Below, one piece after another: positions 44,868 to 53,254 of a DNA stretch of 64,000 bases (the first letter of the stretch is position 1; each line of letters opens with the position of its first letter). The position numbers were made by a program, and so were the translations under genes. Source of the DNA: Desertifilum tharense IPPAS B-1220 (GTDB taxonomy: Bacteria > Cyanobacteriota > Cyanobacteriia > Cyanobacteriales > Desertifilaceae). The notes below the pieces were generated by a model that worked only from the letters and a program-made list of their open reading frames with translations, was not told where the DNA came from and did not search any database. The stretch spans positions 54,094 through 118,093 of the forward strand of contig NZ_MJGC01000038.1 in assembly GCF_001746915.1 (NCBI RefSeq). The letters are read 5' to 3'.

Positions 44868-47723
44868 ATGATGCCAGAACAACACAAAGCGGCGGAGGAA
44901 ACGGTCAAAGTCGGGATCTTACATTCTTTGAGCGGTACAATGGCGATTAGCGAGCAATCGCTCAAAGATGCTCAACTGATGGCGATCGCGCAAATTAACG
45001 CCTCTGGGGGCGTGCTAGGGCGGCAAATTGAGCCAATCATTGAAGATGGCGCTTCCGATCCAGCAATCTTTGCTCAACGAGCGCGCCAGCTTCTCCAAGA
45101 ATGCGGCGTGACTACCTTATTCGGCGGTTGGACTTCTGCGACTCGTAAAGCCGTTTTACCCGTTCTTGAAGAATTTAATGCCCTGCTTTGGTATCCCGTA
45201 GAATACGAGGGGCTAGAATGTTCGCGTCAAATTTTTTACAGTGGATTATGTCCCAATCAGCAAGTTGAACCGACTATCCAATGGTTGTTAGATAATCAGG
45301 GCAAGCGATTTTATTTGGTAGGCTCAGACTACGTTTTTCCCCGAACGGTCAATAAGCTGATCAAAGCCCAACTCAAGCATTTTGGCGGTACTTTGCTGGG
45401 TGAAGAATATACGCCCCTAGGAACTACTGATTTTACAGAAATTATTGAACAAATTCAAAACATTCAGCCAGATGTAGTTTTTAATACGCTGAATGGAGAT
45501 AGCAATCTTGCTTTTTATCAACAGTATAAAGAATTTGGAATTTCTGCCGAAAAAATTCCAATTATGGCGATTAGCGTCGCCGAAGAAGAATTGCGACGAA
45601 TGCCTCCAGATGTGGCAACGGGACATTATGCTGCATGGAGTTATTTTCAAAGCTTAGAGTTAAAAGAAAATCAGCAGTTTGTTCAAAGTTTTAAAAAACA
45701 ATATGGCACAGATCGCGTCACTAGCGATTCAATTCAGTCCGCTTACGCTCAAGTCTTTTTATGGAAACAAGCGGTAGAGACTGCACAATCGTTTGCGGTA
45801 GACGATGTGCGCCAAGCGGCTTACGGTCAAACCTTTCACGGGCCGAGCGGGATTGTTAAAATTGAGCCAAACCATCACCTTTCTAAAGCTTGTCGGATTG
45901 GTAAAATTTTGCCCAATGGTCAGTTTCAAACTATTTATACCAGTCCAGACTTAATTAAGCCATTGCCTTGGTTGGGAATGGAAGAATTAGAAGGAACAGT
46001 TTCTCCAGTTATTATTGATATGCTGGCAGAAGTTTCTCAAGCGATTGAATATAACTGTCAGCTCGAACAAAAGTCTCGCGAAGTGGCGATCGCTAATCAG
46101 GAATTGATAGCGGCAAACGAGCGCTTGCAGCAAACCCAAGAACAATTACGACATCGGACTAATCAGTTTAGGAAGTTAGTTCAGCAATCGGAAGTGTTTA
46201 AGCGTCGCCTATCCAGCCAAATTCGCAATTCCCTAGATATTGATACGATTGTGTGGACGGCTGTTGCTGAGATTCGCGAGTTGCTGCAAATCGATCGCTG
46301 TCAGTTTTTTTGGTGTAGAAATCAAGACCTTTCTTTAGAACAAACCTTAAGTCACGAAGCATTAGGGGGCAATTCTTTATTATCCCTAGAAAAATGTTAC
46401 CAATTTGAGTTAGGTCATGAGTGTTGCGAGTTGCCCTACGTAGCTGCACGCGATGACAATCGTTTGCAAGCGATTGAGCTTTTGGGAGAGCGAATTCTCG
46501 AACAAAGTTTACTGAAACTGGATGATGTTACTACGACTCACCAACTCGATGCGAATAGCAAAGTTGCGCTTTTAGAAATTGGAGTGCGATCGCTCCTAGC
46601 GATTACCGTTCAAACCCGTTCCGGCGATCTGGGGGTGGTCATGTGCCAGCATGAAAGCAGCGATCGCCCTTGGAAAATTAGCGAAGTAGAATTGCTTAAT
46701 GCTGTCGCCGATCAAATTGCGATCGCGATCGATCAAGCCAAACTCTATGAAGAAAGTCGCCGCACCGCCGCTTTAGCCACCGCACAAGCCGAACAACTCC
46801 AACAAGCCTTACACAATCTTCAGCAAACCCAAGCTCAACTCGTACAAACCGAGAAACTCTCTGCTTTAGGTCATCTGCTAGCCGGGGTAGCGCACGAGAT
46901 TAATAACCCCGTCAGCTTTATCTATGGCAATCTTACCTTTGCCAATGAGTACGCCAGAGATTTATTGGAATTGGTCAAACTTTATCAGGAACATTACCCC
47001 GATCCAGTCGAACCCATCCAAGATTACCGGGACAACATTGATTTAGAATTTTTAATGCAAGATTTGCCTCAAATGCTGTCTTCTATGAAAGTTGGAGCCG
47101 ATCGCATTCGAGAAATTGTCTTGTCGTTGCGGACATTCTCGCGCAGCGATCGCGGAAAAATGCAGCAGGTGAACCTCCATGAAGGCATTGAAAGCACGCT
47201 AGTCATTTTACAAAATCAGCTTAAGCCAAAATCCCATCGTCCCGCGATTGAGGTGGTGAAAGAGTACGGCAATTTACCCAGTGTTGAGTGCTACGCAGGA
47301 CAACTCAACCAGGTATTTATGAATATTTTGAGTAATGCCATTGATGCGTTAGAAGAGTCCTTGCTCGAACGACCGCTATCTGTGGTGGGGAGTAGCGATC
47401 GCCATTCAGAATATAACGGCAAATCCCCGCTGGAAAAACCCCCAACCATCTGGATTCGCACTCAAATCAGCCGTCCCCATTATGTTTCAATTACCATTGC
47501 GGATAACGGCCCTGGAATGCCAGAAGCGATTCAAACGCAACTGTTCGACCCCTTCTTTACCACCAAGCCGGTTGGTAAAGGGACGGGTTTAGGGTTATCC
47601 ATTAGCTATCAGATTATTGTCGAAAAACATAAAGGTCAGCTTTGGTGCAAGAGCCAACCGGGACAAGGAACGGAGTTTTTAATCGAAATTCCCGTTAGCC
47701 AGCAGATCTCGCGCTCATTCTAG
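44868..47723 (+). CDS. Histidine kinase with an intracellular UrtA/AmiC-like binding-protein sensor domain
   Basis: The first in-frame start is TTG at 44862; the ATG at 44868 gives 951 residues. Residues about 12-370 form a type I periplasmic-binding-protein domain like urea/amide binding proteins: VGILHSLSGTMAISE, NASGGVLGRQIEPIIEDGASD, TLFGGWTSATRKAVLP, and NTLNGDSNLAFYQQY. There is no signal peptide and no membrane segment, so the domain must act in the cytoplasm, as AmiC does in Pseudomonas. A coiled coil, a GAF domain (about 445-635), and then HisKA (His676 in GVAHEINNPVSFIYGN) and HATPase_c (NQVFMNILSNAIDAL, IADNGPGMPE, GKGTGLGLSIS) follow. Ligand and partner regulator are unknown. Confidence 0.93.
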   Translation: MMPEQHKAAEETVKVGILHSLSGTMAISEQSLKDAQLMAIAQINASGGVLGRQIEPIIEDGASDPAIFAQRARQLLQECGVTTLFGGWTSATRKAVLPVLEEFNALLWYPVEYEGLECSRQIFYSGLCPNQQVEPTIQWLLDNQGKRFYLVGSDYVFPRTVNKLIKAQLKHFGGTLLGEEYTPLGTTDFTEIIEQIQNIQPDVVFNTLNGDSNLAFYQQYKEFGISAEKIPIMAISVAEEELRRMPPDVATGHYAAWSYFQSLELKENQQFVQSFKKQYGTDRVTSDSIQSAYAQVFLWKQAVETAQSFAVDDVRQAAYGQTFHGPSGIVKIEPNHHLSKACRIGKILPNGQFQTIYTSPDLIKPLPWLGMEELEGTVSPVIIDMLAEVSQAIEYNCQLEQKSREVAIANQELIAANERLQQTQEQLRHRTNQFRKLVQQSEVFKRRLSSQIRNSLDIDTIVWTAVAEIRELLQIDRCQFFWCRNQDLSLEQTLSHEALGGNSLLSLEKCYQFELGHECCELPYVAARDDNRLQAIELLGERILEQSLLKLDDVTTTHQLDANSKVALLEIGVRSLLAITVQTRSGDLGVVMCQHESSDRPWKISEVELLNAVADQIAIAIDQAKLYEESRRTAALATAQAEQLQQALHNLQQTQAQLVQTEKLSALGHLLAGVAHEINNPVSFIYGNLTFANEYARDLLELVKLYQEHYPDPVEPIQDYRDNIDLEFLMQDLPQMLSSMKVGADRIREIVLSLRTFSRSDRGKMQQVNLHEGIESTLVILQNQLKPKSHRPAIEVVKEYGNLPSVECYAGQLNQVFMNILSNAIDALEESLLERPLSVVGSSDRHSEYNGKSPLEKPPTIWIRTQISRPHYVSITIADNGPGMPEAIQTQLFDPFFTTKPVGKGTGLGLSISYQIIVEKHKGQLWCKSQPGQGTEFLIEIPVSQQISRSF

Positions 47724-47744
47724 CTCAACGAACGGTCAGACTTA

Positions 47745-48569
47745 TCACTCCTCGTGAGGCAGCAACGGAAAAAAGTGACCTACCGGCCCGCTTCCTTGAC
47801 CCAAAGCCAAGGCGTGTTGTAGCGCCTGGGTGACATAGGCTTTCGCAAGTTGGATGGCGGGGAATAAATCTTGTCCTAGCGCTAATTGAGCTGCGATCGC
47901 TGCGGCTAGGGTGCATCCAGTGCCATGCGTGTGCGGAGTCTCGACGGTTGTAGTTTTCAAGGTTTCGTAGCGTTTCCCATCAAACCAGATATCTACGCCT
48001 CGCGCCGCGCCGCTTAACCCGCCGCCTTTAATTAAGACGGGAACCCCAACTTGTTGATAAATCCGCTGGGCCGCCGCCCGCATATCATCTAAACTCTGAA
48101 TGAGCAAACCGCTGAGAATCTGTGCCTCGTAACGGTTGGGGGTGACAAGCGTCGCCTGGGGAATCAATTGTTCGCGCAAAATTGCGATCGCCTCATCATC
48201 AATTAACTGGGCCCCCGTGCGCGATACCATCACCGGATCGACCACTAGGTTCGCAAACGGATAGTCTTTCACCTGTTGCGCCACCGCCGCAATAATCGAC
48301 GGGTTGAGCAACATTCCCGTCTTTGCCGCTTGCACGCCAATATCGCTCCTCACCGCTTCAATTTGAGCGATGACCGCCTCTACGGGGAGAGCATCTACGC
48401 GAGTCACCCCCAGCGTATTTTGAGCCGTAACGCAAGTAATGGCACTCGTTCCGTGAACGCAGTGAAAAGCGAAGGTGCGTAAATCCGCTTGAATTCCCGC
48501 ACCGCCCCCGCTATCTGACCCTGCAATGGTTAGAGCGACGGGTATCGAGCGAGAAGTAGTATTGGTCAT
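47745..48569 (-). CDS. thiD: Hydroxymethylpyrimidine/phosphomethylpyrimidine kinase
   Basis: The frame opens 24 codons upstream, but the ATG at 48567-48569 gives the family-like start SIPVALTIAGSDSGGGAGIQADLR, the pyrimidine-binding loop. The C-terminal HTHGTGCTLAAAIAAQLALG is the ribokinase-type anion hole with the catalytic Cys/Gly. LVVDPVMVSRTGAQL is also conserved. The 274-residue enzyme makes HMP-pyrophosphate for thiamine synthesis. It lies 74 bases downstream of ftsZ on the same strand and converges with the kinase at 44868. Confidence 0.93.
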   Translation of the reverse strand: MTNTTSRSIPVALTIAGSDSGGGAGIQADLRTFAFHCVHGTSAITCVTAQNTLGVTRVDALPVEAVIAQIEAVRSDIGVQAAKTGMLLNPSIIAAVAQQVKDYPFANLVVDPVMVSRTGAQLIDDEAIAILREQLIPQATLVTPNRYEAQILSGLLIQSLDDMRAAAQRIYQQVGVPVLIKGGGLSGAARGVDIWFDGKRYETLKTTTVETPHTHGTGCTLAAAIAAQLALGQDLFPAIQLAKAYVTQALQHALALGQGSGPVGHFFPLLPHEE

Positions 48570-48642
48570 AGGGCAATTTAGGGAGGGGAATGGGGAAGAC
48601 GGGGAGGCTGCTTTTCCATCTTCCCATTGCGAAGCCCTCAAG

Positions 48643-49905
48643 TTAGGGACGATTGGGCGGACGGCGACGTTGTAAGAACTCAGGAATATCTAAGCCTCGT
48701 TCTGACTCAGAGCGGGCTTGAGGCTGAGTTCTGGGGACAACGGGTCGTTGCGCTGGCACATTGGCAACCCGTTGGGCAGGTTGAACGGGACTTTCGCCGC
48801 TAAAACCTGTGGCAATGACTGTAATCCGGATTTCGCCTTGCAAGCGCTCGTCAATGACAGCCCCAAAGATAATATTGGCGTTGGGATCGACGGCTTCGTA
48901 AATAATTTCGGCGGCGGCGTTCACTTCGTGGAGAGTTAGGTCGCTTCCCCCAGTGATATTGAGGACGACGCCTTTGGCTCCTTCAATTGAAGTTTCGAGC
49001 AAGGGTGAAGAAATAGCCGCGATCGCAGCTTCTCTGGCTCGCGATTTGCCAGAACCCGTGCCAATTCCCATCAGCGCCGAGCCAGCATCGGCCATTACAG
49101 CCCGCACGTCTGCAAAGTCTACGTTCACTAAACCCGGAACGGTAATAATGTCGGAAATCCCTTGCACCCCTTGACGCAGGATGTCATCGGCAACGCGAAA
49201 CGCTTCTTGCACCGGAGTTTGTTCGGTAATTACAGAAAGCAGTTTGTCATTGGGAATCATAATCAGGGTATCTACCCGGCTTTTTAGGGCTTCTACGCCT
49301 TCATCGGCCTGATTAGTCCGACGGCGACCTTCAAAGGTGAAGGGGCGCGTCACGACTCCCACAGTCAACGCTCCGACTTCTTTGGCAACTTCCGCCACAA
49401 TGGGGGCTGCACCCGTGCCTGTACCGCCTCCCATACCCGCAGTGATAAACACTAGGTCGGCACTTTCGAGCGCTAGGGCTAATTCATCTCGCGATTCTTC
49501 TGCGGCTTTTTGACCGATTGCTGGGTTGCCGCCTGCGCCTAGTCCTCTGGTCAATTTTTGACCAATCTGCAAGCGTTTAGCGGCGGATGAGTGCATTAAG
49601 GCTTGAGCGTCAGTATTAATCGTCCAGAATTCAACCCCAGACACTTCGCTCGCGATCATGCGGTTGACGGCGTTTCCCCCGCCGCCTCCAACACCAATCA
49701 CTTTAATCCGGGCAACGCTGCTTGGCACAATGTTGTCTTGCCTAGACTCTTCTGCGGCGAGGTTATTGCGATCGTGGGACTGCGCGATTTGCAGTCCAGC
49801 ATTGCGGAAAGGGTTAGCAGCATCCACTGACATAGCAAAGGGGGTAGGATTTTCAGCGTTGGCGTTTCCGTGAGCAAGCCCTAGTTTCCTATTCGGCAGT
49901 GTCAT
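48643..49905 (-). CDS. ftsZ: Cell division protein FtsZ
   Basis: The frame opens with TTG at 49911; I use the ATG at 49905, giving 420 residues. The tubulin-like GTPase core carries [16 protein letters not shown], the tubulin signature [17 protein letters not shown], the NTDAQAL loop and the synergy-loop residues in GSALMGIG. The N-terminal extension of about 60 residues is typical for cyanobacterial FtsZ. The C-terminal peptide [17 protein letters not shown] is the conserved tail that binds membrane tethers. It polymerises into the Z ring. ftsQ is upstream on the same strand, across a gap of about 370 bases. Confidence 0.97.
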   Translation of the reverse strand: MTLPNRKLGLAHGNANAENPTPFAMSVDAANPFRNAGLQIAQSHDRNNLAAEESRQDNIVPSSVARIKVIGVGGGGGNAVNRMIASEVSGVEFWTINTDAQALMHSSAAKRLQIGQKLTRGLGAGGNPAIGQKAAEESRDELALALESADLVFITAGMGGGTGTGAAPIVAEVAKEVGALTVGVVTRPFTFEGRRRTNQADEGVEALKSRVDTLIMIPNDKLLSVITEQTPVQEAFRVADDILRQGVQGISDIITVPGLVNVDFADVRAVMADAGSALMGIGTGSGKSRAREAAIAAISSPLLETSIEGAKGVVLNITGGSDLTLHEVNAAAEIIYEAVDPNANIIFGAVIDERLQGEIRITVIATGFSGESPVQPAQRVANVPAQRPVVPRTQPQARSESERGLDIPEFLQRRRPPNRP

Positions 49906-49911
49906 GGGCAA

Positions 49912-50282
49912 TTTGGTTAGGTCATCTAAACAACTTTATTATCTACAAGCAGCACAGCTTATCAATGATAGTACCCTGAAGTGGTTCCTCAGACTGTAAC
50001 TTGTTGGGCTATCCTAAAGATGCGCGATCGCCGCTTTGGATGTTTTGCCCAATCAGCCGGTTGGTCTGGATGGAGAACTTACAGGCTAGGCCAATGAAAT
50101 GGGAAACCCATCTGCTTTGCTACAGGTTTAATCATACTCAAGCAAGGCAATGAATTACTCTTAAGTTTTGATTGAATCTTTCAAAGGAGTAGCTCGTTGG
50201 AGTTTGACAAGAGGGACTCAAGAGTTCTAGCAAGCCTGCTGGCAACTGTCAACTTCAAGGCGTCCACTTTTTGAGCTGTCCT
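49912..50282. other. Gap between ftsQ and ftsZ
   Basis: A 371-base spacer, unusually long for this pair, that should hold an ftsZ promoter. It includes a GCGATCGC site near 50026. No reading frame and no strong hairpin are seen. Confidence 0.45.
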
Positions 50283-51077
50283 CTATCGGAGTTGCAGCAT
50301 CGGTGCGGCGGGGTTTTTCAGATCGATATAAGCGATTTGTGCCGGGTTGACTCTCTCGGAGAGTTGCCGCATTTGATCGAGGGTTTTGATCTGCTGCTCA
50401 AATTTGGGACTGTAGGGGCCCAGATGAATCACGCCCAATTCGGTATCGAGTTTAAGGTTGTTGGTATCTTGCCAGTCAATGCTTGTAATCTGGATGGGAC
50501 TGCGATGAATGATTTGATAAACTTCGCGCCAGTGCGAGCGATAGGTGTCGGGTTTACCGACGATTTTGAGGGTGGGTAGGGGAAAGGACTGGTTGAGGGC
50601 GGTATAGCTTTCTTGAGGCATCCACACCCCTTGGTCGTCTAATAAGCCCACAGAGGCGTTTTGTGAGGGGTGATGTCCCGCAGGTGCGATCGCCACGGCA
50701 ACGGGATGTCTTTCGGTGACTTGAACGGTGAGGCGAGGGGGGAATAATTGGCGGTTGACTCTAGCCGCCGCAATGGGGCCTTTGGCTTCTAGAGTGTTAG
50801 CAATGTTGTAGGGTTCGAGGCGAAATAAAGATTGGGGATAGTCGATGGGGAGTAGCGAACGGATCGCTTGGGTGGAAAGAAACTGGTTTCCGGCGATCGC
50901 AACTTGTTCGGACTGGCGAATCACCCAACCGGGAAGGGTTGTCACCCAAACGACTCCCCCGGCAATGCCACTGACAACGGCACTGCGCCAAATGGTTTGT
51001 ACGATCTTAATCCGTCGGCTTTTGCGAAGATGCTGTCGTCGAGTTGCCAAGTCTGCCTGCGTAACTGAAGTAATCAT
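50283..51077 (-). CDS. ftsQ: Cell division protein FtsQ
   Basis: The 264-residue protein has a basic N-terminus, one membrane span (about 31-50, SAVVSGIAGGVVWVTTLPGW), and then a POTRA domain (about 55-125) containing VAIAGNQFLSTQAIRSLLP and LFPPRLTVQVTERHPVAVA. The C-terminal FtsQ region contains the typical IDLKNPAAP motif near the end. It links early and late divisome proteins. A second copy of the cluster's expected neighbours (murC, ddl) is not in the window. Confidence 0.92.
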   Translation of the reverse strand: MITSVTQADLATRRQHLRKSRRIKIVQTIWRSAVVSGIAGGVVWVTTLPGWVIRQSEQVAIAGNQFLSTQAIRSLLPIDYPQSLFRLEPYNIANTLEAKGPIAAARVNRQLFPPRLTVQVTERHPVAVAIAPAGHHPSQNASVGLLDDQGVWMPQESYTALNQSFPLPTLKIVGKPDTYRSHWREVYQIIHRSPIQITSIDWQDTNNLKLDTELGVIHLGPYSPKFEQQIKTLDQMRQLSERVNPAQIAYIDLKNPAAPMLQLR

Positions 51078-51251
51078 GATAGTTGCTGTTTACAGGCTCC
51101 TAAGACTAAAATCCGTAATTTTTTCAGTCCGTGGAGTTGGAACTGAGGCAGTCAGATTATAGCGAACGTCCTCGCTCCCTGTTGCCCCCATCTTAGGCTC
51201 GAATCTTTTGATTCGGCTTAGGGGATGTCACCCATTGGGGGATGTACCCAT

Positions 51252-51593
51252 TTAATCTCGGCGTTGTTCGTAGTCTTCAGCCGTGGCGGGGTCGAGTTCC
51301 GAACGATTGCGATCGCGTCTCTCTAAGGTATCGTTAATTCGTAAGGGTTGGCGGTCGTCCATTTCGACGCCGACGGTGGCGGCTATTTCTTCAACCACAT
51401 CTTGATCGGGGGTGGGGGTGGTACCGCCAGGGGACTCTTCGCCGACGACGGCGGCTTGGTAGCGGTTATTATCCAGTTCTCCGGCGGGAGTTGCGTCTGC
51501 TGCGCTTAAGTCAGCGTCAAACTGAGACATATTTTCAGCCATGCCGGTATTGCGATCGCTAATTCCTTGACGATAGGTTTCGTCTGCCATCAT
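51252..51593 (-). CDS. DUF6335 protein
   Basis: The 113-residue product is acidic and mostly disordered, with TPDQDVVEEIAATVGVEM, LRINDTLERRDRNRSELDPATAEDYEQRRD at the C-terminal end split across the last two exon-like blocks of the domain. An AGGAG site precedes the first of two ATGs. It belongs to a small cyanobacterial family of unknown function; no membrane segment or signal peptide. Confidence 0.75.
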   Translation of the reverse strand: MMADETYRQGISDRNTGMAENMSQFDADLSAADATPAGELDNNRYQAAVVGEESPGGTTPTPDQDVVEEIAATVGVEMDDRQPLRINDTLERRDRNRSELDPATAEDYEQRRD

Positions 51594-51892
51594 TCAATCT
51601 CCTAAATTTTCATCCACAGCATAGCGCGATCGATAGGGGAATTAAGTCTAACTCAGGAGCGAAAAACGAGTATAGCAAAGTGCTGTTGCGCGGTTCTTGG
51701 TGCGAAGCAGTGTGCTGTAGCTTGCTTGGTGCGTAGCGGTGTTAAAACCGAGTGAGTCTCACGCTTTGAGCAGTTCAAATGGAGTACAGCCCTAAAAAAA
51801 GAACTGGCTTGCACCAGTTCTAATTCTTGCATGAGGTATCCTAGGTTTTCTTTCAATTAGGAATTCATCAAAACTAGAATTTTAAGTTTCCC
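51594..51892. other. Gap with direct repeats and an HCP terminator
   Basis: About 300 bases between DUF6335 and the carotenoid-protein gene. CTTGGTGCGAAGCAGTG (51696-51712) and CTTGGTGCGTAGCGGTG (51725-51741) are near-identical 17-base direct repeats at 29-base spacing. A terminator hairpin lies at 51794-51821. No gene called. Confidence 0.55.
51794..51821 (-). terminator. Terminator of the helical carotenoid protein gene
   Basis: A perfect 8-base stem AGAACTGG / CCAGTTCT with a 6-base loop, preceded on the plus strand by AAAAAA. Read on the minus strand this is a stem followed by a T-run, about 70 bases past the HCP stop. Confidence 0.8.
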
Positions 51893-52372
51893 TTAGATAT
51901 CAGAACCGCCTTTGGGTTCAGCGCCCATTCCCATTACTGAATCGCGTAAGAAGGTGATTTGCTGATTGAAATCAAATCCTTTCAGTTGTTCCAACAATTC
52001 ATCGCCAGCCTCTGCCATTTCATAGTTGGGGGGCATAGGAACAATGATTTGCGATTCCATTCCTTGAGAGAGGCGATACCAGAATAATAACTTGGTATTA
52101 TCGCTGAAAGAACCGTACTCTCTACAGATGAGCGTGTCAGCGTTGTTAACCAAATCGCGCATAACTTGGAGTTGTTCGTCGTGCGATTTCTCTTTGACTT
52201 GGTTGAACAAACCTTCAGCAATTTCAGGAGCGGCGGAACCCGGTGCAGCCGGGGTAATGGACTCGCCCATTTCGGTGTAAACAAACCATAAAAAGGCTAA
52301 CCGATCGTCTACACTTAGAGAGTTGAATTTCTGTAAGGCTTTTTGATTGGGATCGGTATTAATAGAGGTCAT
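51893..52372 (-). CDS. Helical carotenoid protein (OCP N-terminal-domain homologue)
   Basis: The 159-residue protein matches the all-helical N-terminal domain of orange carotenoid protein: ALQKFNSLSVDDRLAFLWFVYTEMG, SITPAAPGSAAPEIAEGLFNQVKE, and EQLQVMRDLVNNADT, SDNTKLLFWYRLSQGM. It lacks the NTF2-like C-terminal regulatory domain, so it is a stand-alone HCP. HCPs bind keto-carotenoids and may quench phycobilisomes or singlet oxygen; members differ in quenching ability. No CTD homologue or ketolase gene is adjacent. A GGAG site precedes the start, and a strong terminator follows. Confidence 0.92.
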   Translation of the reverse strand: MTSINTDPNQKALQKFNSLSVDDRLAFLWFVYTEMGESITPAAPGSAAPEIAEGLFNQVKEKSHDEQLQVMRDLVNNADTLICREYGSFSDNTKLLFWYRLSQGMESQIIVPMPPNYEMAEAGDELLEQLKGFDFNQQITFLRDSVMGMGAEPKGGSDI

Positions 52373-52633
52373 AAGGTCTCCAGGACTTTGGTTTTTTCTT
52401 GAATTTTGCTAATTTCTAAATCAATTTAAGTGACTTAAAAGCAGCAACTTTAAGTTGTCTGTGTGCAAATTAACAAAAGTAACAAACTTAAGAAAACCTA
52501 CCGGAGATAGAGGTCTGATAAATGAGTTATCTCTACCTTATGAATGATGGAAAAACCTGTAAAGTGAATAGGAGACTCTCAAAACGGTATTGAGCGAACT
52601 GTTTCAATTCATAAGTTTGTCAATTGGGTTGAT

Positions 52634-53071
52634 CTAAACCGCTTTCTGCGATTGATAACGCTGCCACTCCTGTTGCAGAAACTTACCCCATTCAGCCGCC
52701 AGAGAGAGTTCTGTAAACGGAACTTGAATCGAAGCTTGCGGGATAGGTAGGATAAATTCTAGAGCAACTTGCTTAAAAGAGCCGTTTAGCTCGCTATTCC
52801 AGTCTAAGGGTTGGCGATCGCCAAGCAGACGAATTCCTTGCACATTGCTCAAAGAAAACGTCTCTAAATCTACAGGCCCTTGGCGCGTCGGCTTTCCCCA
52901 GGTTAGTTCGCTGCCTTTTTGACCTAGAACGGCATAGATATCGTACTTTGCCCGGTCGAACTGCATCGCCCACTGGCGGTAAGCTTCCACCTTCTGGTAA
53001 TCATTCCATCCCGCCCAGGCTAACCCAAAAAAGGCGATTAACAACGGCAACCACAGTAATCCTCTTTCCAT
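52634..53071 (-). CDS. Membrane-anchored protein, unknown function
   Basis: The 145-residue product has one N-terminal membrane segment (about 4-22, LLWLPLLIAFFGLAWAGW) and an otherwise soluble, mixed domain with no recognisable family. It could face the periplasm. It is in the same direction as the HCP gene but is separated from it by about 260 bases and so may be independently expressed. The gap contains an AT-rich CTTAAG-containing imperfect inverted repeat near 52450-52490. Confidence 0.7.
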   Translation of the reverse strand: MERGLLWLPLLIAFFGLAWAGWNDYQKVEAYRQWAMQFDRAKYDIYAVLGQKGSELTWGKPTRQGPVDLETFSLSNVQGIRLLGDRQPLDWNSELNGSFKQVALEFILPIPQASIQVPFTELSLAAEWGKFLQQEWQRYQSQKAV

Positions 53072-53254
53072 CGTCGCTCAAACCCGTCCCTGCTTCTCTA
53101 TCGTGGCACGATTTTTCCAGCACAATCCTTAATCGGACGAATTGATTGAGTAGTCCTTCTTGAAGGATTTCAAACGCACCCGATCCAAATCTGTCGGATG
53201 ACCCTTTTTGTGGGTTATCGTGGAATCCAAGCGAGCAACCTAGGCGATGCGGAC

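Noticed and set aside
51653..51856. 67-codon minus-strand open frame near the HCP gene
   Set aside because: It runs through the 17-base direct repeats and the HCP terminator, so it is very unlikely to be coding.
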